A stretch of DNA of 64,000 bases, from NCBI GenBank assembly GCA_948567375.1, contig CAOYZS010000005.1:496001-560000 (forward strand). The letters run 5' to 3'. Below, piece by piece: positions 43,986 through 58,500 of the stretch; position 1 is the stretch's first letter; each line of letters begins with the position of its first letter. The notes beneath the pieces are model-generated. The model saw only the letters and a list, made by a program, of their open reading frames with translations. It did not search any database and had not been told where the DNA came from. Made by a program: the position numbers and the translations under genes. Source of the DNA: Lunularia cruciata (Eukaryota > Streptophyta > Marchantiopsida > Lunulariales > Lunulariaceae).

Positions 43986-46560
43986 ATGAAAACTTGAAAG
44001 TATGAAATCGCTCAAAGAACTAGAGAATTTGAGTGAGGCATTTGATTTCCTGGATATGGATTATATCGCATCACGTGCTCTGAACACATAAGTACTAAAA
44101 CACCAAAAGCACAGAAGGAAGCAGAAAGGCAGTCATAATACGTCTCCTTGGAAGCACAAACGACTTCATCTGTGCCTAACGCAGTGCCAAAGTAACTGAG
44201 CAAGTGTCAGTACCCCTCGTGCCGAGTTTCTGCTTGAAAACTCATGAGTGCCAAAGGACAGTAACCAAGATATGTTCAATTCTCAATCTGAGAATAGTGA
44301 TAATCCTTAGAGTAGCATGCATCAAATGTAACCTGAAGCAAGGCACAGTAACCAAGATATGCTCAATGCACAATGTGAGAATAGTGATAATCTTTAGAGT
44401 AGAATGCATCGAATGTAACCTGAAGCAAAGGCACAATTGCGACTTATCGAGAACCACATATATAGGTATACGAGAACGGAAGCCGTTTTGGGAACGGGTT
44501 ATCCAGAACTCATGAAGTGCAAATGAGCGATAAACAATATGTACATGATACTGAACACTAGGAATATGTAACCCCGAGGGTAGAATGCACGGGAAGGTCA
44601 GCGACACACAAGACTAGAGTAGTGAAATCCTGAAGTTAGAATGCATCGAAGGTAACCTGAAGCAATGGCAGAATCGAAATAAACATATTGAAACACCAGC
44701 ATATCTATATCGAGACTTATCGAGAACCACATATATATAAAGAACTAGTAATCAACGTGTATTTGATAATGCCTGTGCAACAGAATTCGAGAAATATAAG
44801 ACGCTGTGCAATTGACCACCAGTAAGCAATTGCCAGAGCGAGGAAAATAAACTGTAGTCTGGAGTCGGGTAAGAACACTGGAGATCAAATGTCAGGTAAG
44901 AACCATGAAGCAGTCAAAGAGCGAGTGAAAAAAAAAAGGAAGGGAAGAGTGGAACAATGCAGGAGCGAAGTAGATGGTAATTTCTCAGAGACAATTCTAA
45001 GAATCTAACAGATCAAGCGTAAGGTTAAACACAAACGAAATATAAATATCTCCTGGTCAATAGCAGTAGAGAACTGATATACATCATGTAATCGATCAAC
45101 GCTAAGCAAAGCATATAGCGAAATAGACAGGACAACATGGAATTGAAGACCAACCAGCCAAACTTAAAAGATTAAATGAACTGAAATCGGAAGACTGGGC
45201 AGAAATCATCTATAGGAACCGTGAAGCAGATCAACAAATGTGGGGTGTAGAGAAGTGGGAGAAGAGTGGATGGTATCTTGGCTGAGATGGAATGAGGAGT
45301 CAAAGGGCTGGATATCAGGACATGAGAGCAGAAGCCGTTCTTGGAACAGGGGATCCAGAAGAGTATATGAAGTGCGGATGAAATTTAAACATGCTAGAGT
45401 ATATCGCAGAAAGTGCTCTGGGTGCTTGAGTCCTGAAACTCTAAACAACTGAGGGAACCAGAAGGCGGCCATAGAAACCTCCATGAAAGCACATATGACT
45501 TCATCAGTGCCTCACCCAGTGCCGAAGTAGCTGAGCACATGTCAGTACCCCTTGCACCGAGTTTCTGCTCAAAAACTGATATGTGCCGAAGAAGCCAAGC
45601 GAACGTCAGTACCCCGAACAATATCCAGCATGCTCTATGAGGGCATGAATCTTACCGCTAAACACAAGAAGGAAGCAGACAGGCAGTCATGGTAAGCCTG
45701 CATGAAAGCACTCACAACTTCCTCAGTGCCCAACACAGTGCCAAAGTTGCTGGGCCAATGCCAGTACCCCTCATACAGAGTTTCTGTTCAAAAGTTTCTG
45801 CTCAGGAGTACCGAGTTTCTGTTCAAGAGTTCACAAGTGCAAAGGCAAACTTGGTTGCTTCCGAAAGTGCCACTCAGAGATGGTGGAAGTGAGGGAGTTA
45901 GGAACGCTGGAACTTATGCAGGAACTTATGCAGGAACGGGCAGGTTGTGTAGGAGTAGCTGTAGAGCAGAATTGGAAGCATGCGCAAGGAAAAGATTCAA
46001 GGCGTACCTTGGCAGTACCTAAAACATTACCTAAAACATTAATTAGTACTCTGGGATCGAGAAGCAAACACTAACAGAATAGCAAGATGCGAATGATAAG
46101 AATCACAGGAGTGAGAGAGGTAAAAACAGAGGAAAAACATCAAGAAGAGTAAGAAGAGTAAGAAGAGCCGAGAAATAGCATTACAGGAGTGTGAGAGCAT
46201 GAGGGATATCATCTGCACACGGTCATGTGAGGTAGAAAGGCAAAAAACTGAGTGGCTCCCATGCAGGAAAACAGCAACCCAATGCATTCTACAATATACA
46301 GAAAGCTCCCGTATGTTACAAGTGCTGAGATTTCAAAGGCTGCAATGTGATATCTAACAACTGAGATCATCTGCACGAGGTCGTGTGAGGGAGAAAGGCA
46401 AAAAACGAGTGGTCCCATGCAGGAAACAGCAACCCAACGTATTACACAAAATACAGAAAACTCCCGGACTATACAAGAGGTGAGACTTCAAGGGCTGCAA
46501 TGTGATAAACATGCAAGAAATTAATTGCTAGTTGTGAAAATTCAAATGTACTAGATTCTA
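43986..46560 (-). repeat. Penelope-derived repeat field, fourth block
   Basis: Broken copies of the derivative, with conserved ends near 44468 and 45328. The module TGCCGAAGTAGCTGAGCA is repeated at about 44195, 45520 and 45730 in diverged form. 46080-46520 holds a duplicated segment of about 180 bp (CTGCACACGGTCATGTGAGG and CTGCACGAGGTCGTGTGAGG). The last BSL exon was sought here and not found. Confidence 0.6.
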
Positions 46561-46595
46561 CATCACCAGCTAAAGATGAGTGGCTTCAGAAATAC

Positions 46596-49500
46596 CTGCA
46601 TCCATGTGTCTTCGAGGTGTCGTTCAGGGGATGATTCTGGGGAAGTGATTGCCGGAGGAATTGGGTGTATTAGCTTTGGCACGACAACCAGATCTCTTCC
46701 CAGAACTAAGATTGCTCCAGCGTTATTAGCAGTACCTGCAAATTCACCAATATCGTGTGACACATCCAAACGTTAATATATGCCCAGGAAAATTACCGCT
46801 TGGGACTGGTAAGACAATATACTTGAAAGAAAGGCCCTGAAAAGACTACACGAGTAAGTCCATCAAGCTAGTTGCTTACCGCAGTAATTAGTCGCAGAAA
46901 AAAGGGTAATAAGATGGCCCTGAGCGAACCGTTCGAATCCGTCCATAACACATTCATGTGCTCTGACAATAAGTTGTAAATCGTTGTTCTTACAGAAGTC
47001 CATGACTCGGTCAGGCTGTTACCAGAAACGATTTCGCTATAGTTAGCACCAAATCCTCATCAAGACGAGCCCTACCAGTGCAGGTATTGGAAGAAATGAG
47101 AAAAGAAGGAACTACTTTCGCGAGCATTCCGGGAACCATGAACCATGCCACTACTTTGTGCACTAACATATATCTCAAGGTGCTTAATCATATAAACTTA
47201 ATCATATTTTACTTCAGAAACCTCCAGCGACCAGTAATAAAGAGATTGGATAGGTCACTTACTCCAAAAGTTACCAAGCCCGGTCCGCGAGCATTAGGAC
47301 GTAAACCTTCGACACTGTCATTTTCTGTTGGATCTGACCTGGAGTTGACAAAAATATGGAGAGAAGAAATGACAAAGTTGTGCTTCCAAGCACAGAACAG
47401 AAAGAAAAAGGCCAGTGGCCTATGCTGCGGCCAGAGCGTGCCCAAACGTACGCTTGGGCCGCGGCGTAGAAGAAATCAGAGAAATCAAACAGATTGCGGA
47501 AATATACCACTTCAGGCCCTTCACTTTCTGGGTACATCACGCTCGGAATGTTAAGAGCGCTGCAAGTTACTTCTAAGGTATCCCGTTGAACCTTATAACA
47601 AAACTATAACCAACGAGATATCACTCAAGAAAAACCATGTGATGAAATCTTCAAACTCACCAGAGCAGATCCATCAAGACGACGGATCCTGCCTCCATAG
47701 TTATGGGCCGTTGAAGTGCTTCGATCTGCTCCACGTGATTTATGGACCTACCGATTCCACCGTGCATACATATGATCTTCTTCTCTATTAGAGCCGCTAG
47801 GGGAAGCCAGTTGAAAAGCTGATTGATTCGTTGCCATGCCCAGATGCCATCTCCCTCACCCTGCCAAATTTTTGCATAAATATAAGTGAATCCAAGTTTG
47901 CTCTCCCTAACCTTTAGGGTGAAACATTTCTCCCCACCTCACTTCCCCAAGCCCATTTCCTTATCACAGCTTCATATGAACCAATGAACCGCAATTTTCA
48001 CAGTGCTGCTGACAAACGAGCTCGTCTTCTCTGACTGCAACTGCTACTTGAAATATAGGAAATAAGAGCAGAAGCCGTTCTTCGAACGGGGGATCCAGAA
48101 CCTGTGCTGCTACTTGATACTTACTAAACATAAAGAGCTTGTAGAATTGAACGTACCATTCGTTCAATGCACTCAATTCGGAAGCCAAACAAGGCATTGA
48201 TATCAGCAGCTTCATGATTTCCTCGTATGAGATGTACGTTGTTGGGATACTCAATCTTCACCCAGTAAAAAGAGTAAAAGTTCAGAAGGGCTACCAAGGA
48301 AACCTCATGAAGTGACATCTAGAGAGACTGAACATAACACACTCCCTTCACACGGGCCCGCAACTTTTCTCAATCTGTGCTAGACTTCGGGCAGATCGTA
48401 AAGTGATATGCACCTTTAAAGCAAGAAGTAGGGTTATGGTCTCCAAGCTGTGCTGTCCCCGATCAACGTAGTCCCCCAAGAAGAGATAATCAATATACCT
48501 GTATATCACTTGAGTCAGAAATTAGCAGTAAGAAGCAAAAGAAGTGTCACATCCAAGTTATCTAGCAACATGTAACGCCCCAAACCGCTGTCTGGCTCTG
48601 CGTCCAGCTTCCAATCTACTCAGTTTTGCGATCCCAGCAGGTGTACCCAAAATGCAGTTACAATAATGACTACATCTATAGAACCTTCAGAAGGTTACTG
48701 GGACAAGTTCGATCTATCCCAGATATACAAAAAGGATATGATTTTAAAACATCAACTTATGGAAGTGAGGAAACTAGTCATTTCCTGCCTTTAGGGGCTT
48801 CGTTTCCTGATAATTATCAAAGGAAACCTACAGATGACGACCATGAAAGGTCTTGAAACAGTGTTATGGCTAGCTTTTAAAACTAAATATCCGCAGACGA
48901 TCTCATTTCTTCCAATACGATATTTAGAGACGCAGAATATCCGCGGACAAATATATTTGGACATCACGGCAGAAGCTGTTCGAAGGACGGGGGATCCAGA
49001 GCTCATTACGTGCAAATGGTGTGCATATGAAATGTAAACATGATCAGAAGTTATGAGGACAGAAGCCGTTCTTTGGACTGCTTCTGCTCTCATCCCCCAT
49101 TCTTCGAACAGGGGATGAGAGTAGAAGAAAAGAAGAGAAGAAATGTAGATCAGAAACATGAAAAGTAGATGAAATCTAGATCATAAAAAACATGTATTGT
49201 CAAGTAACGATCATATATAGCAACATGTAGAGAATCCATGGACCAATGTGTAGTGAGGAAACGAAGAATCATCATCAGAAACAGGAATCGAGAGACAAGT
49301 AGAAGTCTGGAAATCACAAGTCAAGGAAGATCTGAGAGTCAGGAACGAAAATCGTGGAAGGTGTAAGAATCAGAGCACCTGAAGTATAAAGTCGTTCTGA
49401 GGACAAGGAAAGATGAGCAAGGCGTCAAAGGACTGGATATAGGTCTATGAGAGCAGAAGCCGTTCTGGGAACGGGTGATCCAGAACTCATGAAATGCAAG

Positions 49501-52500
49501 TGATCGCTAGCCAACATGTGCTGTATGCACAATGCTAGAATCGTGATAAACCCATCAAGTAGAATGCATCGAATGTAACCTGAAGCAAAGGCATAATTGC
49601 AACACATTCAGAATAGCATATATCTAAAGGACTAATAAACAACTTGAAATTAATAAAAGCTATGCAAACAAATGCGAGAAATATAAAACGTTATGTAATT
49701 GACCACCAGTAAGAATTAGCTGGGGAATGGAGGAGTGGATCAAAGCGAGAGGTTTTGGATGGTGTTGTGCAGAGACATATCGAAATGTAACAGGGTACCA
49801 AGAGCGAAGCGAAAGAGGACAGGATATAAAGTATATCCCAACAAACGCTATGGACGCTTGAGTCCGGATACACTAAACCGCAAACTGAAGCAGAAGGTGG
49901 CCATAGGTTAAACAACTGGATATAGAGAAATGAGGACAGAAGCTGTTCCTCAAAGGGAGATCCAGAACTCATTAAATGCAAATGAATTCAAGATATGTAA
50001 TGTATACAAGATAGCAAACCTCTGATCGAATGGTAACATAAACATATATAGGTATATGAGAACAGAAGTCGTTCTAAGGGTTATCCAAAACTCATGAATA
50101 GCATAAATATATGTAACCTGGACACATATTAAAAGGAAATGGATATTTCTAGATGAGAGCAGAAGCCATTCTAGGAACAGGATGATCCAGAACTCATTAA
50201 ATACATACGATCGGTAACTAAAACATACTTTATGCCCAATGCGAGAATAGTGATCAATCCGTAAAGCAGAATGCATCTAATGTAACCTGAAAGCATAAGT
50301 GCAACAAATCGAAAGGCATAAGTGCAAGATATCGAGAACAACACATATCTAAAGGACTAGTAAACAACTTAAATCGATAAATTCATCCAAGAGATATAAA
50401 ACATTGAGTAATTGACCACCGGTAAGCAGTGCATGAACAAAGAAAATTAAACTGTAGGCTGGAGTCGAGTAGGAACAGTGGAGACACCGGAGGTCGAAAG
50501 TCAGGTATGAACCATGGTTCATACCTGACTCATATTCATATGAATCAGGCAAAGAGCGAGGAAAACACGATAAGAAGGGAATGAGCTGGGGAAGGGAGAA
50601 GTGGAATAATGCGGGAATACAGTGGATGGTGCTTCTGCAGAGACATATTGAAGTGGTACAGTGCACCAAGAGCGATGCGAAAGAGGACAGAATATATAGG
50701 TATATGAGGGCAGAAAACCTTCTGGGAACAAGCTATCCAGAACTCATGAAATACAAATGATCAGTGACCAAGATGTGCGTGATGCACAATGCTAGAATAG
50801 TGATAAATCCATAAGGTAGAATGCATCCAATGTAACCTGAAGCAAAGGCATAATTGACACAAATTGAGAATAACATAGATCTAAAGGACTAGTAAACAAC
50901 TTGAGATCGCTAACAGCTATGCAAACGACTATGAGAAATAGAAAACGTTCCGTAATAGACCACTGGTGTAAGCAGTGCATGAACGATGACAATTAAAAAC
51001 GTGGGCTGGAGTTGGGTAGGAACACTGTAGACGCAGGAGGTCTGAACCATGAATCAGGCAAAGGCATAATTGCAACAAATGGAGAATAACAGATATCTAA
51101 AGAACTAGTAAACAACTTGAAATCCATAACACCTATGCAAAAGACTACAAGAAATAGAAAACGTGATGTAATAGACCAGTAAGCAGTGTGTGAACGATGA
51201 AAATTAAAAACGTGGGCTGAAGTCTGGTAGGAACACTGTAGACACGAGAGGTCGAATCATGAATCAGGCTAAGAGCAAAAGAAAAATAATAGGGAGGGAA
51301 TTAGCTGGGGAATGGAGTGGAACAATCCAAGAACTTATGGATGGTGTGGCTGCAGAGACATGTCAAAGTGTAACAGGGTAATGAGAGCAAAGCGAAAGAG
51401 GACAGGATATAAAGTATATCGCAACGTCTGCTATGGACGCTAGAGGCTTGAGACACTAAACAGCAAAGGGAAGCAGAAGGCGGCCATGCTAAACCTCCAC
51501 GAAAACACATGCGACTTTGTCAGTGCCGAAGTAGCTGAGCAAGTGTCAGTACCCCTCCTACCCAGATTCTGCTCGAAAACTCATTAGTGCAAAGGCCAAC
51601 TCGGGTTGCTCCGCTAAAGTGCCGCTCATAAGTAGTGGGAATGTTGAAGAAACAGAAGACCAGTAAGTGGAAATGTGAAAAGAAAGAGCAAGCAGAACTG
51701 CCAGCACATCAATAAACACAGGAGTCTCAGCCGCTTAATGAGCATCAGGCAAGAAAGAAATGAATCAACATGAGCAAGAGGAGGGAAGGATTCGAGACAT
51801 ACCTGATGGATCCCTGAAATCACAAACATCCATTAGTAGAGAGAAAATCCAAGACACAGCAATGAGAAATTGTCAAGCAGAGGTTCATTAGTAATAAGAG
51901 AGGGGAGCAAGAAACGTCAGCGTTGCAAGGGAAGGGGCAAGTCTACTCAATCAAGGAAAGCAAAGGCAGTGTAACAAGGAAAGAATAGAGAAACAAGGGA
52001 AAAGCTGAAAGGACCTAGAGCACCGCAGGGAAGGGCAAAGAAAAGAGGCAAAATGTACATAGGATGAAGTGATGGACAAGGTGGGCCCACATGTCCACAT
52101 GCAAACTTCAAAGACCACATGGCAGAAAACCGTATGTGAATTAAAATAATGATAGACAGTACACATACAAGTCCAGAAGTCAAGTAGAACTCCTGTACAA
52201 CTGTATGGTATGCAAGCCTATGGGAGAAACTACTGGTGGACAGGATATACCGGTATATGAGAGCAGAAGCCATTCTAGGAACGGGTTATCCAGAACTCAT
52301 GAAATGCAAAAGATCAATAAGCAATATGTATGTGATTCAAAATGCAAGAATAGTGATAAAGCCCTAAGGTAGAATGCATAAAATGTAACCTGCAGGAAAG
52401 GCAGAATTGAAACAAATTGAAATAAAAATAACATATGACTAACTTACTAGTAAACAACGTGAAATCTAGAACATCCATGCAAACGACTGTGGGTAATAGG

Positions 52501-55500
52501 AAACATTATGTAAAGCAAAGGCCAGTAAGCAGTGCATGAACGATAAAGATGAAAAACGTGGGCTGGAGTCGGGTAGGAACACTGTAGACGCGAGAGGTCA
52601 AGCCTGGAATCAGTCAAAGAGCGAAGGAAAATACTAGGGAGGGAATTAGATGCGGAATGGAGGAGTGGAGCAATGCAAGAACTAGGGGATGGTGTGGCTG
52701 CAGAAACGGGTCGGAGTGTAACATGGTCACGAGAGCGAGGCGAGAGAGGACAAGATATAAAGTATATCACAACAGGCGCTAAGGACGCTTGAGTCCTGAG
52801 ACACTAAACAGCAAAGGGAAGCAGAAGGCTGCCATAGTAAACCTCCGCGGAAAACACCTGCGACTTCATCAGTCCCTCACGCAGTGCCGAAGTAGCTGAG
52901 CAATTGTCAATACCCCTCGTACCGAGTTTCTGCTCTAAAACTCAAGACTGCCAAGGCAAACTCGGTTGCTCCCCTAAACTGCTGCTCATAAGTAGTGGGA
53001 AAGTTGAAAGGACAGAAGAACTGAAATGGAAATGTGTGAATACGGGGCAAGTAGAAGTGCAGGCACATAAACAAGTGCAGGAGTCTCAGCAAGCGCAGGA
53101 GTCTCAGCCGCATAATGAGTATCAGGCAAGAGAGAAAAGAATCCACATGAGTAAGAGAAGGGAGGAAAACGAGAAATACCTGATGGATCCCTGAAATCAC
53201 AAACATGCATTACTAGAGAGAAATTCCAAGACACAGCAAAGAGAAATAATCAAGCAGAGGTTCGAGAACAGATAAGAGTGGGGAGCAAGAAACATCAACG
53301 CTGCGTGGGAAGGGACTAGGCAACTCAAACAGGAGAAACAAAGGCAAACAGATAAGCAAATAAAAGTCTGAAAAGAGTTAGGGCAAGAAACATCAGCACT
53401 GCCCGGGAAGGGACGAGTGGGGAGCAAGAAACATCAATGCTGCACGGGAAGGGACTAGGCAACTCAAACAGGAGAAACAAAGGCGAACAGAGAAGCAAAT
53501 AAAAGTCTGAAAAGAGTTAGGGTATCTCACGAAAGTGGTAAGAAAAGAAGCAAAATCTGCCTCGGGTGAAGTGAAGGATAAGGTGGGCCCACATGTCCAT
53601 AAGCAAACAATCAACGTCCATATGGCAGAAAACCCAAATAGTGATAGGCAGTGTATATTATATCACTTCAGGAGTCAAGAATGGTATCCGAGTCTAAACC
53701 CAAATAGTGCTAGGTAGTGTATGTATATCACTTCAGGAGTTAAGAATGGTATGCGAGTCTATGGGAAAAATTATAGATCTATGAGAGCAGAAGCCGTTTT
53801 AGGAATGGATGAACCAGAACTCATGAAATGCAAATGCTTGGTAGCCAAAATGTCCATGATGCACAATGCTAGAATAGTGATAAATCCTGAAGCAATTTGT
53901 TGCATGCCAATTCATCGGATGTAACCTGCAGCAAAGGCATAATTGCAACAAATTGAGAATAACATATATCTCACGGACGAGTAAACAACTCGAAATTGAT
54001 AACATTGATGCAAACGACTGCAAGAAATAGAAAACGTTATGTAATAGACCAATGACCACATAGCAGAAAACCGTATTTCAATTCAAATAGTGGTAGACTG
54101 TATATATACAAGTCCAGAAGTCAAGTAGAACTCCAGTAAAACTTCAAGGTTTGCAAGCCTATAGGAGAAACTACTGGTGGGCTTAGACATGAGCTCACCC
54201 CCTGGCAGAAAGAACAGATATCACAGCATGTACTATGAATGCATGAGTCCTACAACGCTAAACAACTGAAGGAAGTAGAGGGCAGTCATAGTAAAACTCC
54301 ATGAAAACACATACGACTTCACCAGCGCACAGCGCAGTGCCGAAATAGCTGAGTGAGTGTCAGTAACCCTCATACTGCGTTTCTGTTAGACAGCTCATGA
54401 GTGCCAAGTAGACCTGAAACACTACATAATGACGGAAGCAGAAAAGCAGTAAAAGAAGGCCTCCGCAAAAGCACAAACGAGTTCATCAGTGCCTAACTCA
54501 TTGCTGAAGTAGTTAGGCAAACGCCAGTACCCCTCGTACTGAGTTTCTGTTCAAAAGCTCAGTACCCCTCATACCGACTTTCTGTTCAAAAGCTCATGAC
54601 TGCTAAGGCAAACTTGGTTGCTTCCAGAGGGTAACAAAAGTGGTAACAAAGTGAACTAAGGAACCACTGGAACTTATGCGGGAAACCAGCAAGGTCATGT
54701 AGAAATTTCTATAAAGCTGATCATAATTGTAGTAGTATGTTAGTTTAGTTAATCTCTAGTTTAATGACCTCTCTAGTTTTAAAGTTTTGGTAGATTCCTC
54801 TAGAAGCTCTGCTAAACATCTACTTATGGGTCCTGCAAAGCAACCTTCTAGGGTTTGCTTAAGTGTATGTAAGAGTGCTTTCTGCTCTTGTTTTGCTAAG
54901 TGCTTCTACAAGAGTGATTCCCAGCACCAACCCAGAGCATTTCGTGAAACTCTGAGCTGCCTAACATCATCTCAAGAGTGTTATGTGCTATCTCAGTATT
55001 GGAGCCTATTAGTGCTGCGTAAGTGAACTGATGTGTACTATCTTTGAAAGCTCTGAGAGAGAGTGAGTTGAATTTTGCTGTGTGCAATCAGGAGTGTCTA
55101 CTCTGGTGAGACTGGGAAAGCTGAGTGCTAGGATGTCTGATACGTCAGAAGTCAAAATGATTGAGGAGAGACCATCTACTTCAAAGACTAGGAAGAAAAG
55201 TTCTCATCATAGTGGATCCATTTCATAAGTAAAGACATGAGGAAATGAGAGCAGAAGTCGTTTGAAGATGGGGCTATCTGGAACCCACTAAGTGCATATG
55301 AACTGCAGATGAAATATCAGGATGAATTTGCGCAAATCAAAATGAATAGCAATTCAGGAGATGAAAATTAAGTGAATCTAACACTCCGAAGGTAAGCCGA
55401 AGTAAAGACATAATTGAAACATCTCATGAGTAATACCTGCAGGGAGCTAGTGTACATCCTGTAATCACAAGCAAGATGCGACTAATTAAGCATCTGAAAT

Positions 55501-58500
55501 AGAAAGTCGGGTAAGCATGATACAGAGGAACATCGCGCTAAGAATAATATGCAAAGCATTAGTTGACAATGGGTGACATAAAGACAAGACATAGGGGAAA
55601 TAAGAGCAGAAGCTGACCGAAGAACCAAGGATCCAGAACACACTAAGTGCATTATGAAGTACCAATTTGTATCCATATATTTTTGACGAAAAAACTGATC
55701 CCCAAAGGTGATGTAGGTGATGAAATAAAAAAACATCCACTGATGAGAATATCTGCATTAGAACCATATATTTGAGGTAAAACTGGAAGTGTTTTGCCCA
55801 AAGGAGAAATGTTATGTTCTTATGTTAGCGCTTAAGTGATTTATATAGGTCTGCGAGAACAGATACCGTTCTGGAAACGGGTTATCCAGAACTCATGAGT
55901 TGCAAACGATTGTTAAGCAAGATGTACATGGTACGCAACGCTAGAGTAGTATGAAATCCCTAAGTTAGAATGCATCGAAGGTATCCGACAGCAATGGCAT
56001 AATCGACGCAAACCTATTGGAACAACTGCAATATATAGAGAAGAAACATCAGCAAATGAAAGGCGAAGTAAATGTCATTGAGAAACCAGTAGATAGCAAT
56101 ACGCATATTTGAGAGGCAGCCATCAAAGAAGCAGATGCCGACCTCCCACATCAGTAGAGGAAAAATACATCAGGAATAAACGGCCAACTTAAAACGGATG
56201 GAGAAAAACTGGTATCAAGAGACAAGAAGTAATCTGTAAATATCACGGGTCAAGGAAGATCGGAGTCAGGAAACTACAATCGTGGAAGGTGTAGGAGAAA
56301 GAGCATGGGAAGGAGAATATATCGCGGGGCAAGGAAGATCTTTGTCAGGAAACGAAAGTCGTGGAAGGTGTAGGACAAAGAGCACTGGAAGTAGAAATCG
56401 CTCAGAGAACGAGGGAAGACGAGCAAGGCATCCAAGGACTGGATATCGATATATCACAGCAAGCGCTATGGATGCTTGAGTCCAGAGAAACCAAACCACT
56501 GAGGGAAGCAGAAGACGGCCATAGTAAGTCTCCATGAAAACATATCTTCGGACTTGGGACAAGTCGTGCAACCGAGCCACATCATTGGCATCCAGCAATC
56601 TGCAAATGAAATCAAGTTCATAGGTGAAGAGGTATAAATTAGCCACGAAGACAACACAAGGTGTCCCTATAGGAATCCCGATCTCTTGACGGAAGAGGTT
56701 ATTACCGAAAGTGATGTAAAGGTTATCAAAAAGGAATAGCATCCAACCAATGAGACAGTCTGCATCAACCGCCATGAATTTGAGATGTTTTGCCTATTGA
56801 GAGATATTGTTACGTTTTTTAAGCCATATGTATTTGAAGTCAAGTGTAGAGGTCTCAACAAGTAACAAGGTTTCCCTATGCAGAGTGAACCTGTAATGGA
56901 AAATAGATCTGATGAGAGTAGACAGTCTTGTTTTGAGATCATGGAGGTGGATCTTTGTATAAAGGGTGGTGAAATCAAAACTTTGAAAAAGAACTTTTTC
57001 CAGGGTGGCAGGAGTATGTAGCAAACCAGAGTCTGTAGGAGAAGAGGATATGCTCTTGCGCAGTCTTTGCACCTGCTGAAGCAAAACAGGAACGCCAGAA
57101 GAGTCATCCAAGATCCAGCTAGAGTTGACCCTCAGTCCCACTCGTAAGAATTCATGCCTCCAGAGGTCGTTTGCAGAAGGTAGCAATGCTTTGAAGAATG
57201 AGCTCAGCCAGTGAGAAAATTCAGACAAGGAAGTGGAGTAGCCTGCAGCAATGAACCTAGGAGCAACGGGAGACTTATGGAATTTCCAAGCGCAGCAGAA
57301 GTAAGGGAGTTTTTCAGAATCCTTGGAGGCACGAAATCCCTGAGAGGTATTGAAACTGAGAGGTATTGAAACTGTGGTGAGAAAATTAAAGCTGGTTTTG
57401 AGAAATCAATGAGACTTGATAGGTTGCGGACGGAGAATGAAGCTCATTGAGCAAAGTTTGAATGTAAAAGTGTCTGCAAACGAATACGAAATTGTTGGGA
57501 CACTTGTCCATATAAGATAATAAAATGTGACTTGAAATGAGCATGAAGTTTTCTATCAAGAGGAGAAAGGAAAATTGGATCTACTGAATTGAAAGCATCA
57601 TGAATGGGAGGGAGATTGAGTAAAAGTTTAACCTTTTGTACGATGGTGACTTTCCATTGGTCAAAAATGCCTTTGGTGCCCAATATGGCTTCATAATAAA
57701 GAACAAATTGCGAATGCAAGTTTGAATCGCAATGAAAGTAGAGGGGGGAGAGGTGGGCGTTATGCAAAACTTGTTTCCTCTGGAGAAGAGAAGTGAAATA
57801 TTGGAGGAAGGTAAAATGTGAAGTGAAGCTGTAATGACATGTCCGTGTGAAGGGTTAATGAAACCTGGATGTTGAAAACAACTGCAGGGAGAAGGAGCTC
57901 TTAAGCGATTTATATATGAAGTCAAGGGCAGAAGTCTCATTTACTAGCACGGACTCCCTGTTGAGAGAGTGAACCTATATTAGAAACGTGGGATCCAATG
58001 AGTGTAGCATCCTTGTTGAGGTCCTCCAGGCGAAATCAAAACAGGGTGATGAAATGAAAACTCTGAAAAAGATTTCTTCGAGGGTGGCACTTTTTCCAGA
58101 TCGAAGCTTATACATGAATTTCTGAAAATTCTCTTCTGAAGCTTCGATCAACCAACTGGAAGGTCGTCACCATATGTTAGCACCTGGGCCTTTGCTCGAG
58201 CTCACCCAACAGGTCGAGCAAACGCCAAAAACTGTTGATCAGTTAGTTATCAGCTCTAGCTCGTAACCACAGCGATACACATTGGCATAGACTGCACACT
58301 TGGTGCACATCAGTATCCCACGGCCCTGCTTCACGAGTTGAAACCCAAAATTGATATTGAGATTGTCACATAAGAAAAACATCCGCCAGATGAGGTCGTC
58401 AGCATCGGGTATCATGAATTTGAGATGTGTTCTTGTAAGGGCTATATTATTTCTGATCGACTCTGAATTCGAAACCCAGTGCCGAAGTCCAGACTCGGAG

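Larger units (their letters stand above)
55590..58140 (-). mobile_element. Penelope-like element, host copy (split)
   Basis: Pieces at about 57900-58140 and 55590-55846 form one Penelope-like reverse transcriptase reading on the minus strand once 55847-57899 is removed: ...[10 protein letters not shown], then [18 protein letters not shown]. After this the coding text breaks off and joins the conserved repeat core near 55605-55650, so the C-terminal half of the protein is deleted. Stops and frameshifts present. Confidence 0.75.
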
